Position numbers and translations under genes: made by a program
Part shown: positions 55,783-63,868 of the stretch, piece by piece
Numbering within the stretch: position 1 is the stretch's first letter
How the letters are laid out: the number at the start of each line of letters is the position of its first letter
From: Actinoplanes subtropicus
GTDB taxonomy: Bacteria > Actinomycetota > Actinomycetes > Mycobacteriales > Micromonosporaceae
Assembly (NCBI RefSeq): GCF_000721705.1
Contig: NZ_JOJL01000016.1
Coordinates: 177,178-241,177, forward strand
Length of the DNA: 64,000 nt
Direction of reading: 5' to 3'
The notes under the pieces: model-generated
What the model was told of the DNA's origin: nothing
The model's input: only the letters and a program-made list of their open reading frames with translations
Database searches by the model: none

Positions 55783-55876
55783 GCTGCGGTGGGTCAGCTG
55801 CGGTGGGTCAGCTGCGGTGGGTCAGCTGCGGTGGGTCAGCTGCGGTGGGTCAGCTGCGGTGGGTCAGCTGCGGTGG
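55783..55876. repeat. 14-bp tandem repeat, 6 copies plus partial
   Basis: Six perfect head-to-tail copies of GCTGCGGTGGGTCA (55783-55866) and a partial seventh, with no spacers, between the clpC terminator and the GH43 gene. Confidence 0.95.
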
Positions 55877-55882
55877 TATTTA

Positions 55883-55896
55883 TGGGAGCGTTCACA
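55883..55896. promoter_or_regulatory. LacI-family (CebR-like) operator candidate
   Basis: TGGGAGCGTTCACA matches 12 of 14 positions of the actinobacterial LacI-family box TGGGAGCGCTCCCA and lies about 45 bp before the GH43 start, where such sugar repressors act. Confidence 0.5.
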
Positions 55897-55938
55897 CTTA
55901 GCGGACTCCCCTAACGTCAGCGTTGAGAGGTGAGGTCT

Positions 55939-56907
55939 GTGTGGCGTAGGAAAGCGCTTACCGCGGTGGTCGTGCTGGTGGTGGTGGCCGGGGCGGCGGT
56001 GGGGGCCGGGGCGGCCGAGGCGGCGACCTATCCGAATCCGGGGGTGGTGACGGGCAGTGTCAACGTGCACGATCCGGGCATCGTGAAGAAGCCCGATGGG
56101 ACGTATCTGATCGCGCACACCGGTGACAACATCGTGCTGAAGACCTCGACGGACCGGACGGCGTTCAAGGATGCCGGCGTGGCCTTCCCGGGCGGCGCCT
56201 CCTGGACCAGGTCGTACACCGGGGGCAGCGCGAACCTGTGGGCGCCGGACATCTCGTACCACAACGGCAAGTACTACCTGTACTACGCGGCCTCGACCTT
56301 CGGCTCGAACCACTCGGCGATCTTCCTGGCCACCAGCGGCACCGGCGCCGCCGGCACCTGGAGCAACCAGGGCCTGGTCATCGAGTCGGCGACCAGCGAC
56401 AACTTCAACGCCATCGACCCGAACCTGTACGTCGACCCGTCCGGCCGCTGGTGGCTGAGCCTCGGCTCGTTCTGGTCCGGGATCAAACAGGTGCAGCTGA
56501 ACCCGTCCACCGGCAAGCGGCTGGACAGCACCATCCGGTCGATCGCCGGGCGCGGCGGCGGCGCGATCGAGGCACCGTTCCTGTTCCACCACGGTTCGTA
56601 CTACTACCTGTACGTGTCCTTCGACCTGTGCTGCCGGGGCGCGGCCAGCACGTACCGGATCATGGTGGGTCGCTCGACCAGCGTGAACGGGCCGTTCGTC
56701 GACAAGAACGGCACGGCGATGACCAGTGGTGGCGGCAGCGAGATCCTGGCCGGGCACGGCAGCATCCACGGGCCGGGCGGCCAGTCGGTCTTCACCGACA
56801 CCGACGCGGACGTGCTGGTCTACCACTACTACGCGGACAACGGGACGGCGAAGCTCGGGATCAACCTGCTCGGGTACGACTCGAGCGGCTGGCCGTACGT
56901 CCACTAG
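55939..56907 (+). CDS. Secreted GH43 arabinan endo-1,5-alpha-L-arabinanase-like enzyme
   Basis: Secreted five-bladed beta-propeller glycosidase, predicted to cut arabinan. A signal peptide (cleavage near AEAA, residue 29) is followed by the catalytic domain with the three GH43 carboxylates: Asp45 (HDPGI), Asp160 (NAIDPN) and Glu211 (IEAPF). The 322-residue length is normal for a single-domain arabinanase, with no carbohydrate-binding module. I prefer the GTG at 55939, which has GAGGTGAGG just upstream, over the one at 55930. A LacI-type operator candidate suggests induction by sugar. Confidence 0.88.
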   Translation: MWRRKALTAVVVLVVVAGAAVGAGAAEAATYPNPGVVTGSVNVHDPGIVKKPDGTYLIAHTGDNIVLKTSTDRTAFKDAGVAFPGGASWTRSYTGGSANLWAPDISYHNGKYYLYYAASTFGSNHSAIFLATSGTGAAGTWSNQGLVIESATSDNFNAIDPNLYVDPSGRWWLSLGSFWSGIKQVQLNPSTGKRLDSTIRSIAGRGGGAIEAPFLFHHGSYYYLYVSFDLCCRGAASTYRIMVGRSTSVNGPFVDKNGTAMTSGGGSEILAGHGSIHGPGGQSVFTDTDADVLVYHYYADNGTAKLGINLLGYDSSGWPYVH

Positions 56908-56915
56908 AAACGGGC

Positions 56916-56947
56916 GCGTCCCGGCCACCGCGAAGTGGCCGGGACGC
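56916..56947. terminator. Bidirectional terminator, 13-bp perfect stem
   Basis: GCGTCCCGGCCAC (56916-56928), loop CGCGAA, GTGGCCGGGACGC (56935-56947), between convergent genes. Confidence 0.85.
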
Positions 56948-56964
56948 ACTCGATGGGTCAGGGC

Positions 56965-57495
56965 CTAGCCGCCGACCACGGACAACGCCGTGGTCCAGTC
57001 GTCGGCGATCGCGTCCTGGGCCGCCTTGAGCGTGACCGTGCCGGCGCAGACCATCTTCTTCAGCTTGTTCTCGACCGTGTCCTTTGTGGCCGAGCCGTCG
57101 CCGTTGGAGTCGTAGTGCGGCTCGGGCCACAGGTTCTTTTCGGACTTCGGGTCGCCGCCGAGCTCCAGCGGGATGAAGTGGTCTTCCTCGTAGTCGGAGA
57201 GCGAGGTGTCGCTGTACTTGTACTGCGCGATCTGGGTCTTCTTCAGCGCGTTCGTGTAGGACGTCGAGGGCCGGACCGTCGCAGTCCAGCCGGACACGCA
57301 GATCGTCTCGTCGATATTGCTCTGCGTGACTGCGGAGTACCGGACGCCCGGCTGGCATTTCGGGTCGGGCAGCGGCAAGTAGGCCTGCGAGCAGGTGGTG
57401 GCCGCCTGGGCGGCGCCGGGCGAGCCGGTGAGAATGCCGGCGCAGGCCAGCGTGAGGGTGGACAGTGCGGTCAGGGTTCGAGACGGTCGACGCAT
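56965..57495 (-). CDS. Secreted HNH-like nuclease family protein
   Basis: 176-residue secreted protein. A signal peptide (cleavage near QAATTCS, residue 31) is followed by a domain with EEDHFIPLELGGDP and EKNLWPEP, the Asp-His ... Leu-Gly-Gly ... Asn pattern of HNH endonuclease folds. Four cysteines remain in the mature protein, enough for two disulfides. Nuclease activity has not been shown for most such proteins, so 'HNH-like' is a fold call only. Confidence 0.7.
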   Translation of the reverse strand: MRRPSRTLTALSTLTLACAGILTGSPGAAQAATTCSQAYLPLPDPKCQPGVRYSAVTQSNIDETICVSGWTATVRPSTSYTNALKKTQIAQYKYSDTSLSDYEEDHFIPLELGGDPKSEKNLWPEPHYDSNGDGSATKDTVENKLKKMVCAGTVTLKAAQDAIADDWTTALSVVGG

Positions 57496-57693
57496 GGGAG
57501 ATCACACTCCGAGGTTGCGGCCGGGTCCGGGTCGCGACGGTGCGCCCGTCAATCGACTGGAGCTTATGCGCATGATCCTCTGGGTGCCCCATATCAATTG
57601 GGCCGTTCGTCGCGAGTAATGCCTGGTCCTGTTTTCGTGCCAGGCTGATCGACGTCGGCGCATGCGTCCGCTCGTACGCGGCAGTCTTCTCGC

Positions 57694-58377
57694 ATGCGAA
57701 TTCACCCGGTTGCGATCGTCCTGGCCCTCGGCGCCACCGCCGTCCTGTCCACGTCGGCCTGCGCCGCGACCACGCCCGGCCGGCCGACGGGACCGGCCAC
57801 CCCGGTCAGCGCCGCACCGGTCAGCGCCGCACCGGCCACGGCCGGCAAGGCCGGCGCCGGTGGATCCGCCGGCGGCACCACCGCCACCACCACCAAGACC
57901 CACAAGCCGCCGAAGTCCGGCTCCGGCGACCCCGTCGCCTGCACCACCTCCGATCTGAAGGTCACGATCACCGCCCAGCCCAACCGGGCCGACGCGTACC
58001 GGCGGGCGTTGCTCACCATGACCAACATCAGTTCCAAGACCTGCGTGCTGGACGGGTGGGCGACCGTGACCCCGATCAACCCGGCCGGGGAGCCCATCAA
58101 GGTCGACGCCGGGGACGTGCGGCAGCCCGGCGAGCCGACCGCCGCGACCCTCAAGCACGGCACGAGCGCCTTCAGCGGCATGCGGTGGACGACCTGCGAC
58201 AAGGCCGCGAGCGACTGCTCCGCCGCCAACGCCCTGCGGGTCCAGCTCTTCGGCGACGCCCAGACGGTCACCGCGCACCTCGAGGGCTTCGGCGACCCGG
58301 CGAAGGTCGGCATCACCATGAAGAGGGTCGAGTTCGGCTCGGTGCAGCCCAGCCCGCAGGGCGTCGTCGCCTGGTAA
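57694..58377 (+). CDS. DUF4232 lipoprotein
   Basis: 227-residue secreted lipoprotein with lipobox STSAC (Cys23), a Thr/Ala/Gly/Lys-rich linker to about 75, and a DUF4232 beta-sandwich domain (CTTSDLKVTI ... LLTMTNISSKTCVLDGWATV) typical of actinobacteria. Function is unknown. The ATG follows 198 bp of divergent spacer in which I see only a small hairpin (GCCTGG/CCAGGC at 57620-57644). Confidence 0.75.
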   Translation: MRIHPVAIVLALGATAVLSTSACAATTPGRPTGPATPVSAAPVSAAPATAGKAGAGGSAGGTTATTTKTHKPPKSGSGDPVACTTSDLKVTITAQPNRADAYRRALLTMTNISSKTCVLDGWATVTPINPAGEPIKVDAGDVRQPGEPTAATLKHGTSAFSGMRWTTCDKAASDCSAANALRVQLFGDAQTVTAHLEGFGDPAKVGITMKRVEFGSVQPSPQGVVAW

Positions 58378-58383
58378 GGAGGC

Positions 58384-59262
58384 CTAGTAGGGCCGGTCGC
58401 CCGCCAGGACGAAACTGTCCGAGCTGAACGGCTCGACCAGGCCGTCCTCGACGAGGCCGGCCAGGGCCCGGACCCGCTGCGTCTCGTCCTGCCAGACCAG
58501 GTCGAGGCGCTGGCGCGGCACCGGGCCGGTGGCGTGCCGCAGCACCTCCAGCAGCAGGCCGCGCACCTGGCGATCGGTCCCGGCGTACCGCTGCGGCTTG
58601 CGACTCGGCCCTTGCGGCAGCTTCTCGCCGGTGGCCCGCCACGCGCAGGACGCCTCGAACGGGCACTGCGGGCAGCGCGGCGCGCGGGCCGTGCAGACGA
58701 TCGCGCCCAGCTCCATGAAGGCGATGCTCGCGCGCGCGGCCCGGGACGGCGGGTCGGGCAGCAACTCGGCCACCGCGACCAGGTCGGCGGCCGTCGTGGT
58801 CGGGCCGGCGTCCGGCTTGCCCTCGACGGCCCGGGCCACCACCCGCCGGACGTTGGTGTCCACGACGGGGTGCCGCTGGCCGTACGCGAAGGTGGCCACC
58901 GCCCGCCCGGTGTAGGTGCCGACCCCGGGCAGCGCCAGCAGCTGCACGAGATCGGCCGGGACCACGCCGCCGTGCCGCTCCACGATCGCGACGGCGCAGG
59001 CGTGCAGGCGCATTGCCCGGCGCGGGTAGCCGAGCCGCCCCCACATCCGGATCGCCTCGGACGGCGGGTCGGCGGCCAGGTCGGCCGGGGTGGGCCAGCG
59101 GGTCATCCAGGAGCGCCAGGCGGGCTCCACCCGGACCACCGGAGTCTGCTGCAGCATCACCTCGCTGACCAGCACCCCCCAGGGGCTCGTGGTGGGCTGC
59201 CGCCACGGAAGATCCCGGGCATTCTGGTCGAACCAGGCGATGGCGTCGTCGGCGAAAGTCAT
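58384..59262 (-). CDS. mutY: A/G-specific adenine glycosylase
   Basis: Base-excision repair enzyme that removes adenine opposite 8-oxoguanine. In the 292-residue protein Glu34 is in SEVMLQQT, the HhH region LPGVGTYTGRAVATF is followed by the catalytic Asp in VVDTNVRR, and a [4Fe-4S] cluster pattern Cx6Cx2Cx5C is in CTARAPRCPQCPFEASC. The C-terminal 8-oxoG-reading NUDIX-like domain of longer MutY proteins is absent, as often in actinobacteria. It is divergent from the ACT-domain gene with 21 bp between starts. Confidence 0.93.
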   Translation of the reverse strand: MTFADDAIAWFDQNARDLPWRQPTTSPWGVLVSEVMLQQTPVVRVEPAWRSWMTRWPTPADLAADPPSEAIRMWGRLGYPRRAMRLHACAVAIVERHGGVVPADLVQLLALPGVGTYTGRAVATFAYGQRHPVVDTNVRRVVARAVEGKPDAGPTTTAADLVAVAELLPDPPSRAARASIAFMELGAIVCTARAPRCPQCPFEASCAWRATGEKLPQGPSRKPQRYAGTDRQVRGLLLEVLRHATGPVPRQRLDLVWQDETQRVRALAGLVEDGLVEPFSSDSFVLAGDRPY

Positions 59263-59271
59263 GGCAGGACA

Positions 59272-59277
59272 TACTGT
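59272..59277 (+). promoter_or_regulatory. -10 box giving a leaderless mRNA
   Basis: TACTGT ends 6 bp before the GTG of the ACT-domain gene, the spacing typical of leaderless actinobacterial transcripts. It also lies in the 21-bp gap to the divergent mutY start. Confidence 0.5.
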
Positions 59278-59283
59278 AGGCGG

Positions 59284-59784
59284 GTGCACGAGCTTGCCAT
59301 CACCGTCATCGGCCCGGACCGTACCGGGATCGTCGCCGACGTGGCCGAGGCGCTGGCCGAGGTGGGCGCCAACCTCACCGACTCGACGATGACCCGCCTG
59401 CGCGGCCACTTCGCGATGACCCTGATCTGCACCGGCGCCGGGGTCGAGGCGGCCTCGCTGGCCCTGGAACCACTCGACGGGGTGACCACGACCGTCCGCG
59501 AGGTCTCCCAGGCGGATGCGGCCACCAACGGCGAGCCGTGGGTGGTGAGCGTGCACGGCGCCGATCGGCTGGGCATCGTCGCCGCGGTGGCCCGGGTGGT
59601 GGCGGCCGAGGGCGGCAACATCACCGACCTGAGCACCCGCCTCACCGGCACGCTGTACGTGCTGATCGCCGAGATCGACCTGCCGGCCGGCGCCTCCGAG
59701 GAGCTGGCCGAGCGGCTCGCGGTGGCCGGCGCCGAGCTGGGTGTCGAGGTGACGCTGCGCCCCGCCGAGTCGGAGCTGCTGTGA
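59284..59784 (+). CDS. Two-ACT-domain protein, GcvR-like
   Basis: 166 residues made of two ACT domains (starting HELAITVIGPDRTGIVADVA and WVVSVHGADRLGIVAAVA), the architecture of GcvR and related amino-acid-sensing regulators. It has no DNA-binding domain, so it would act by protein contact or ligand sensing. The GTG at 59284 is supported by the -10 box just upstream. It overlaps def (GTGA). Confidence 0.8.
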   Translation: MHELAITVIGPDRTGIVADVAEALAEVGANLTDSTMTRLRGHFAMTLICTGAGVEAASLALEPLDGVTTTVREVSQADAATNGEPWVVSVHGADRLGIVAAVARVVAAEGGNITDLSTRLTGTLYVLIAEIDLPAGASEELAERLAVAGAELGVEVTLRPAESELL

Positions 59785-60293
59785 CCGAGGGCCGCGTCCG
59801 GCCGGTCGTCACCGCTCCCGCGGCGGTGCTGAGCACGGTCGGCGCCGAGGTCGACCCCACCTCCCCGGAGGTCGTGCAGCTGGCCGCCGACCTGGTCGCG
59901 ACCATGCGCGTCTCGCCCGGCTGCGTCGGCCTGGCCGCCCCTCAGGTCGGGGTCGGCGTCCAGGTCTTCGCCGTCGATGTGACCGGGCATCCGAAGGCGG
60001 TGACCACGCACGGCGCGTTCGTGCTCTGCAACGCGAAGATCGTCGAGGCGAGCCGGTGGAAGGCCGGGCGCGAGGGCTGCATGTCGGTCCCCGATCTCAC
60101 CGGTGACGTGAAGCGGGCCGGCCGCGTCATGGTCGAGGCCGTCGCGCCCGGCACCGGGGAGCCGGTCACCCTCAGCACCGACGCGTTCGAGGCGCGCGCC
60201 CTGCAGCACGAGATCGACCATTGCGCGGGCAAACTTTTCCTCGACCGGGTGGCCGGGGCGCACGCCATCTACCAGCGAAGGGTCTATCTCTAA
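59781..60293 (+). CDS. def: Peptide deformylase
   Basis: Removes the formyl group from new proteins. All three family motifs are present in 170 residues: GLAAPQ (50-55), EGCMS with Cys100, and HEIDH with His143, Glu144 and His147, binding the metal. EGCMS has Met in place of the usual Leu, a known variant. The GTG overlaps the ACT-domain gene stop. Confidence 0.94.
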   Translation: MTEGRVRPVVTAPAAVLSTVGAEVDPTSPEVVQLAADLVATMRVSPGCVGLAAPQVGVGVQVFAVDVTGHPKAVTTHGAFVLCNAKIVEASRWKAGREGCMSVPDLTGDVKRAGRVMVEAVAPGTGEPVTLSTDAFEARALQHEIDHCAGKLFLDRVAGAHAIYQRRVYL

Positions 60294-60375
60294 CGGCGGG
60301 CAAGGCGAGTCGGTGTCGCGTACCCGGCGCGTCGCGGCCGTCGCCGGGGGTGTCCGGGTTTACGGTGACCCCATC

Positions 60376-61122
60376 ATGCGATCGACGGTTGGTCCCCTTC
60401 CTCCCGCCGTCTACTGGCGGCGGCGTGCAGTCGTGCTGGGCGCTGTCCTGCTCGGCCTCATCGTGCTGTTCGTTTCCTGCTCCGGCAACGACAAGAACGA
60501 TCAGCGCGGCAAGGGCGCCTCGTCCTCGACGTCCCTGCCCACCCCGGCGCCCGCCAAGACCTCCGCATCGCCCGAGCCGTCCTTCCTGGACGGTGTGCCC
60601 GGAACCCAGCGGTCGCTGCCCGCCCTGGGCGACCTCGAGTCGCAGGACCCGACCGACGACGCCGACAGTCCGACCACACCGCCGGCCACGGCGAACGGTC
60701 AGAACACCAACGTTGGCGCCGCCGCCGGCTCCTGCGCCGACTCGGAGTTCCTGGTGGCCGCCGGCGTGCCGACGACGACGGTCAAGCGGGGCGCGCCGCT
60801 GGAGATCACTATCACGGTCAAGAACACCGGTAACCGCACCTGCAGCCGCGATGTCGGCGCGGGTGCGCAGGAGCTCTACCTCGAGGTCGGCGCCAAGAAG
60901 TACTGGTCCTCCGACACGTGCAACAAGGACAACAGCGCCGACGTAAGGCAGTTCGCGCCGGGGAACACGCGAACCACCAAGTTCACCTGGAACGGCCGGC
61001 AGTCCAGCAGTTGTACGGGCACCTCGCCCTCCGGGCCGGCCCCGCCGCCCGGTCAGTTCGAGCTGAGGGCCCGGCTCGGCACCCTCGTATCCCAGCCGGT
61101 GCTGCTCACCCTCATCTCCTGA
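60376..61122 (+). CDS. Single-pass membrane/secreted protein of unknown function
   Basis: 248 residues: a basic N-terminus, one hydrophobic segment (VVLGAVLLGLIVLFVSC) ending in a Cys that could be lipidated, a Ser/Thr/Pro-rich linker, and a C-terminal beta-rich domain with four cysteines (SCADSEF ... NRTCSRDVG ... DTCNKD ... SSSCTGT) that looks like the small Ig-like domain of actinobacterial lipoproteins. TACGGT at 60361-60366 could be a -10 box for a short leader before the ATG at 60376; a GTG at 60313 is in frame. The stop lies in a duplicated 23-bp tract. Confidence 0.65.
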   Translation: MRSTVGPLPPAVYWRRRAVVLGAVLLGLIVLFVSCSGNDKNDQRGKGASSSTSLPTPAPAKTSASPEPSFLDGVPGTQRSLPALGDLESQDPTDDADSPTTPPATANGQNTNVGAAAGSCADSEFLVAAGVPTTTVKRGAPLEITITVKNTGNRTCSRDVGAGAQELYLEVGAKKYWSSDTCNKDNSADVRQFAPGNTRTTKFTWNGRQSSSCTGTSPSGPAPPPGQFELRARLGTLVSQPVLLTLIS

Positions 61123-61156
61123 ACGGTCCCGGCCTCATCTCCTGAACGGTCCCGGC
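61111..61156. repeat. 23-bp tandem duplication over a stop codon
   Basis: CTCATCTCCTGAACGGTCCCGGC occurs at 61111-61133 and again perfectly at 61134-61156. The first copy contains the TGA stop of the preceding gene. Confidence 0.9.
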
Positions 61157-61175
61157 GTCCTCAGTGGACGCCGGG
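61151..61175. terminator. Bidirectional terminator before disA
   Basis: CCCGGCGTCC (61151-61160), loop TCAGT, GGACGCCGGG (61166-61175), between convergent genes; the first arm lies in the second copy of the 23-bp duplication. Confidence 0.8.
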
Positions 61176-61196
61176 CCGCGTCACGTCCCGGCGCCG

Positions 61197-62366
61197 TCAG
61201 ACGTAGCGCTCGAGGATGGACGCCTCGGCCAGCCGGGACAGGCCCTCCCGCACGCCACGGGCGCGCGCGTCGCCCACCCCGTCGACCGCCTGCAAGTCTT
61301 CGACCGTGGCGCCCAGCAGGCGCTGGAGGCTGCCGAAGTGGTCGACCAGCCGCTCGACGACCGGGGGTGGGAGGCGGGGCACCTTGGCCAGCAGTCGGAA
61401 GCCGCGCGGGGAGACCGCGGCGTCCAGCGCGTCGGACGCGGCGGGGTAGCCGATCGCCTTCGCCACCGCGACCAGGTCGATCATCTCGGTGGCGGAGAGC
61501 AGGTCGAGCTCGACCAGGGCCTCGTCGAGGGTGCGGGCCTTGCGGCCGGTCGGCAGGTAGTCGCGGATCACCAGGGTGCGGTCGGCGTCGACGCCGGCCA
61601 TCAGCTCGTCCAGCTGGAGGGCCAGCAGGCGGCCGTCGGTGCCCAGCTCGACCACGTAGCCGGAGATCTCGTCGGCGATGCGGCGGACCATCTCGAGGCG
61701 CTGCACGACCGCCACGGCGTCGCGCACGGTGACCAGATCCTCGATCTCCAGGGCGGAGAGGGTGCCGGAGACCTCGTCTAGCCGCAGCTTGTAGCGCTCC
61801 AGGGTGGCCAGGGCCTGGTTGGCCCGGGACAGGATCGCCGCCGAGTCGTCGAGGACGTGGCGCTGACCGTTCACATACAGCCCGATGATGCGCATCGACT
61901 GGCTCACCGAGATGACCGGGAAGCCGCTCTGCTTGGCGACCCGCTCGGCCGTACGGTGCCGGGTGCCGGACTCCTCGGACGGGATCGACGGGTCGGGCAT
62001 CAGGTGGACGGCGGCCCGCACGATGCGGGTGCCGTCGCTGGAGAGCACGACCGCGCCGTCCATCTTGCACAGCTCGCGCAGCCGGGTGGCGGAGAACTCG
62101 ACATCGAGCGGGAAGCCGCCGGTGCAGATGCTTTCCACCACGGCGTCGTGGCCGAGGACGATCAAGGCACCCGTACGGCCCCGCAGGATGCGCTCCAGAC
62201 CGTCCCGCAGGGCGGTGCCGGGAGCCATCAGGGCGAGATTGGCGCGGAGCGGATCGGGGCTCACGCCGCCCCCGCCCCCGAGACCAGGGCGTGCCGAACC
62301 GTTCACGCCGGGTCGTGGCGGCGGGCTGGCGGCGGCGGGCTTGGAACCATCGCGGTCGAGCGGCAC
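61197..62366 (-). CDS. disA: DNA integrity scanning diadenylate cyclase
   Basis: Makes c-di-AMP from ATP and scans DNA for branched structures. The DAC domain has DGA at 103-105 and RHRT at 136-139; a long helical linker and C-terminal HhH DNA-binding region (about 320-389, [19 protein letters not shown]) follow. A 40-residue Gly/Pro/Ala-rich N-terminal extension is unusual for DisA. The GTG at 62366 opens it; V35 would remove most of the extension. radA lies 83 bp upstream on the same strand. Confidence 0.93.
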   Translation of the reverse strand: MPLDRDGSKPAAASPPPRPGVNGSARPGLGGGGGVSPDPLRANLALMAPGTALRDGLERILRGRTGALIVLGHDAVVESICTGGFPLDVEFSATRLRELCKMDGAVVLSSDGTRIVRAAVHLMPDPSIPSEESGTRHRTAERVAKQSGFPVISVSQSMRIIGLYVNGQRHVLDDSAAILSRANQALATLERYKLRLDEVSGTLSALEIEDLVTVRDAVAVVQRLEMVRRIADEISGYVVELGTDGRLLALQLDELMAGVDADRTLVIRDYLPTGRKARTLDEALVELDLLSATEMIDLVAVAKAIGYPAASDALDAAVSPRGFRLLAKVPRLPPPVVERLVDHFGSLQRLLGATVEDLQAVDGVGDARARGVREGLSRLAEASILERYV

Positions 62367-62449
62367 CTGGACATTCTACGGACTGTCATCCAGAGCGCCG
62401 AGGCGTGGTTCGATGAATGCTCCGTAGCGTGATCAAAACTCACCCTGTG

Positions 62450-63868
62450 TCACCGGCCGCCGTGCTCGGCCGAGGCCCGGGCCGCGGTCTGCAATGCGGA
62501 GCGTAGGTCGGCGACCTCGGTGACCCGCATGCCCTTGACGCCGGTGCCCTCCGGGGCGCAGCCGGGCGGCACCAGCGCCTCGCGGAAGCCGAGCCGGGCC
62601 GCCTCGGCCAGCCGCCGGCCGACCGCGCCGACCCGGCGGATCTCGCCGGTGAGGCCGACCTCGCCGATCGCCACCAGGTGCGGCGCCATCGCGAGATCGA
62701 GCCCGCCGGAGGCGACGGCCAGCGCCATCGCCAGGTCGGCCGAGGGCTCGACCAGCCGGATGCCGCCGACGGTCGCCGCGAACACCTCGCGGTTGTAGAG
62801 CTTGAGCTGCTTGGTGCGGCGCTCCAGGACGGCCAGGACCATCGCCAGCCGGGCGCTGTCGAGCCCCGACACCGTCCGCCTCGGTGACCCCTGCACCTCC
62901 GCCCCGATCAGCGCCTGCACCTCGGTGACCAGGGCCCGGCGGCCCTCCATCGCGACCGTGACGCAGGTGCCCGGGACCGGCTCCTGATAGCGGGTGAGGA
63001 ACAGCCCGGACGGGTCGGCGAGGCTGGCGATGCCGCCCTCGTGCATCTCGAAGCAGCCCACCTCGTCGGCCGCGCCGAAGCGGTTTTTCACGCCGCGGAC
63101 CAGCCGCAGCGACGAATGCTTGTCGCCCTCGAAATGCAGCACCACATCGACCAGGTGCTCCAGCACTCGGGGGCCGGCCACCTGACCGTCCTTGGTGACG
63201 TGACCGACCAGGACGGTGGCGATGCCGCGCTCCTTGGCCACCCCGACCAGCGCGGCGGTGACCGCGCGGACCTGGGTCACGCCGCCGGGCACGCCCTCCG
63301 TGCCGGGGGCCGAGATGGTCTGCACCGAATCGAGCACGAGCAGGCCGGGCTTGACCGCGTCGAGATGGCCGAGGACGGCGCTCAGGTCGCTCTCCGAGGC
63401 CAGGAAGAGCCGCTCGTGCAGGGCGCCCAGCCGCTCGGCGCGCAGCCGGACCTGACTGACCGATTCCTCCCCGCTGACCACCAGCGACGGGCTGCCGGCG
63501 CCGGCCGCCCACTGCTGGGCCACATCGAGCAGCAGTGTGGACTTGCCCACACCCGGCTCGCCGGCCAGCAGCACCACCGCGCCGGGGACCAGACCGCCGC
63601 CGAGCACCCGGTCGAGCTCGCTGACGTTGGTGGGCACCGCCTTGGCCGGGGCGGCGCTGATCGTGGCGATCGGCCGGGCCGGCTCGGCGGGCATGCGCGA
63701 ACTGACCACCCGGCCCGCGCCGAGCGGGCTGGACACCGTGGACTCGATCACCGAGCCCCACTCGCCGCACTCCGGGCACCGGCCGAGCCATTTCGGCGGC
63801 TGGTGCCCGCAGGCATCGCAGACGTAGGCGGGTCGGGCGGCCTTCGCGGTCGTACGGGCGGTCGTCAC
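62450..63868 (-). CDS. radA: DNA repair protein RadA
   Basis: Branch-migration helicase-like ATPase that processes recombination intermediates. In the 472-residue protein the zinc finger is C17-x2-C20 and C31-x2-C34, Walker A GEPGVGKS is at 103-110, and the RadA-specific KNRFG is at 261-265; a Lon-type protease-like domain with no catalytic activity ends the protein. It is transcribed toward disA, the same pairing as in Bacillus, where RadA restrains DisA. Confidence 0.95.
   Translation of the reverse strand: MTTARTTAKAARPAYVCDACGHQPPKWLGRCPECGEWGSVIESTVSSPLGAGRVVSSRMPAEPARPIATISAAPAKAVPTNVSELDRVLGGGLVPGAVVLLAGEPGVGKSTLLLDVAQQWAAGAGSPSLVVSGEESVSQVRLRAERLGALHERLFLASESDLSAVLGHLDAVKPGLLVLDSVQTISAPGTEGVPGGVTQVRAVTAALVGVAKERGIATVLVGHVTKDGQVAGPRVLEHLVDVVLHFEGDKHSSLRLVRGVKNRFGAADEVGCFEMHEGGIASLADPSGLFLTRYQEPVPGTCVTVAMEGRRALVTEVQALIGAEVQGSPRRTVSGLDSARLAMVLAVLERRTKQLKLYNREVFAATVGGIRLVEPSADLAMALAVASGGLDLAMAPHLVAIGEVGLTGEIRRVGAVGRRLAEAARLGFREALVPPGCAPEGTGVKGMRVTEVADLRSALQTAARASAEHGGR

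Noticed and set aside
55783..55876. Possible CRISPR array
   Set aside because: The 14-bp units are head to tail without spacers and there are no cas genes.
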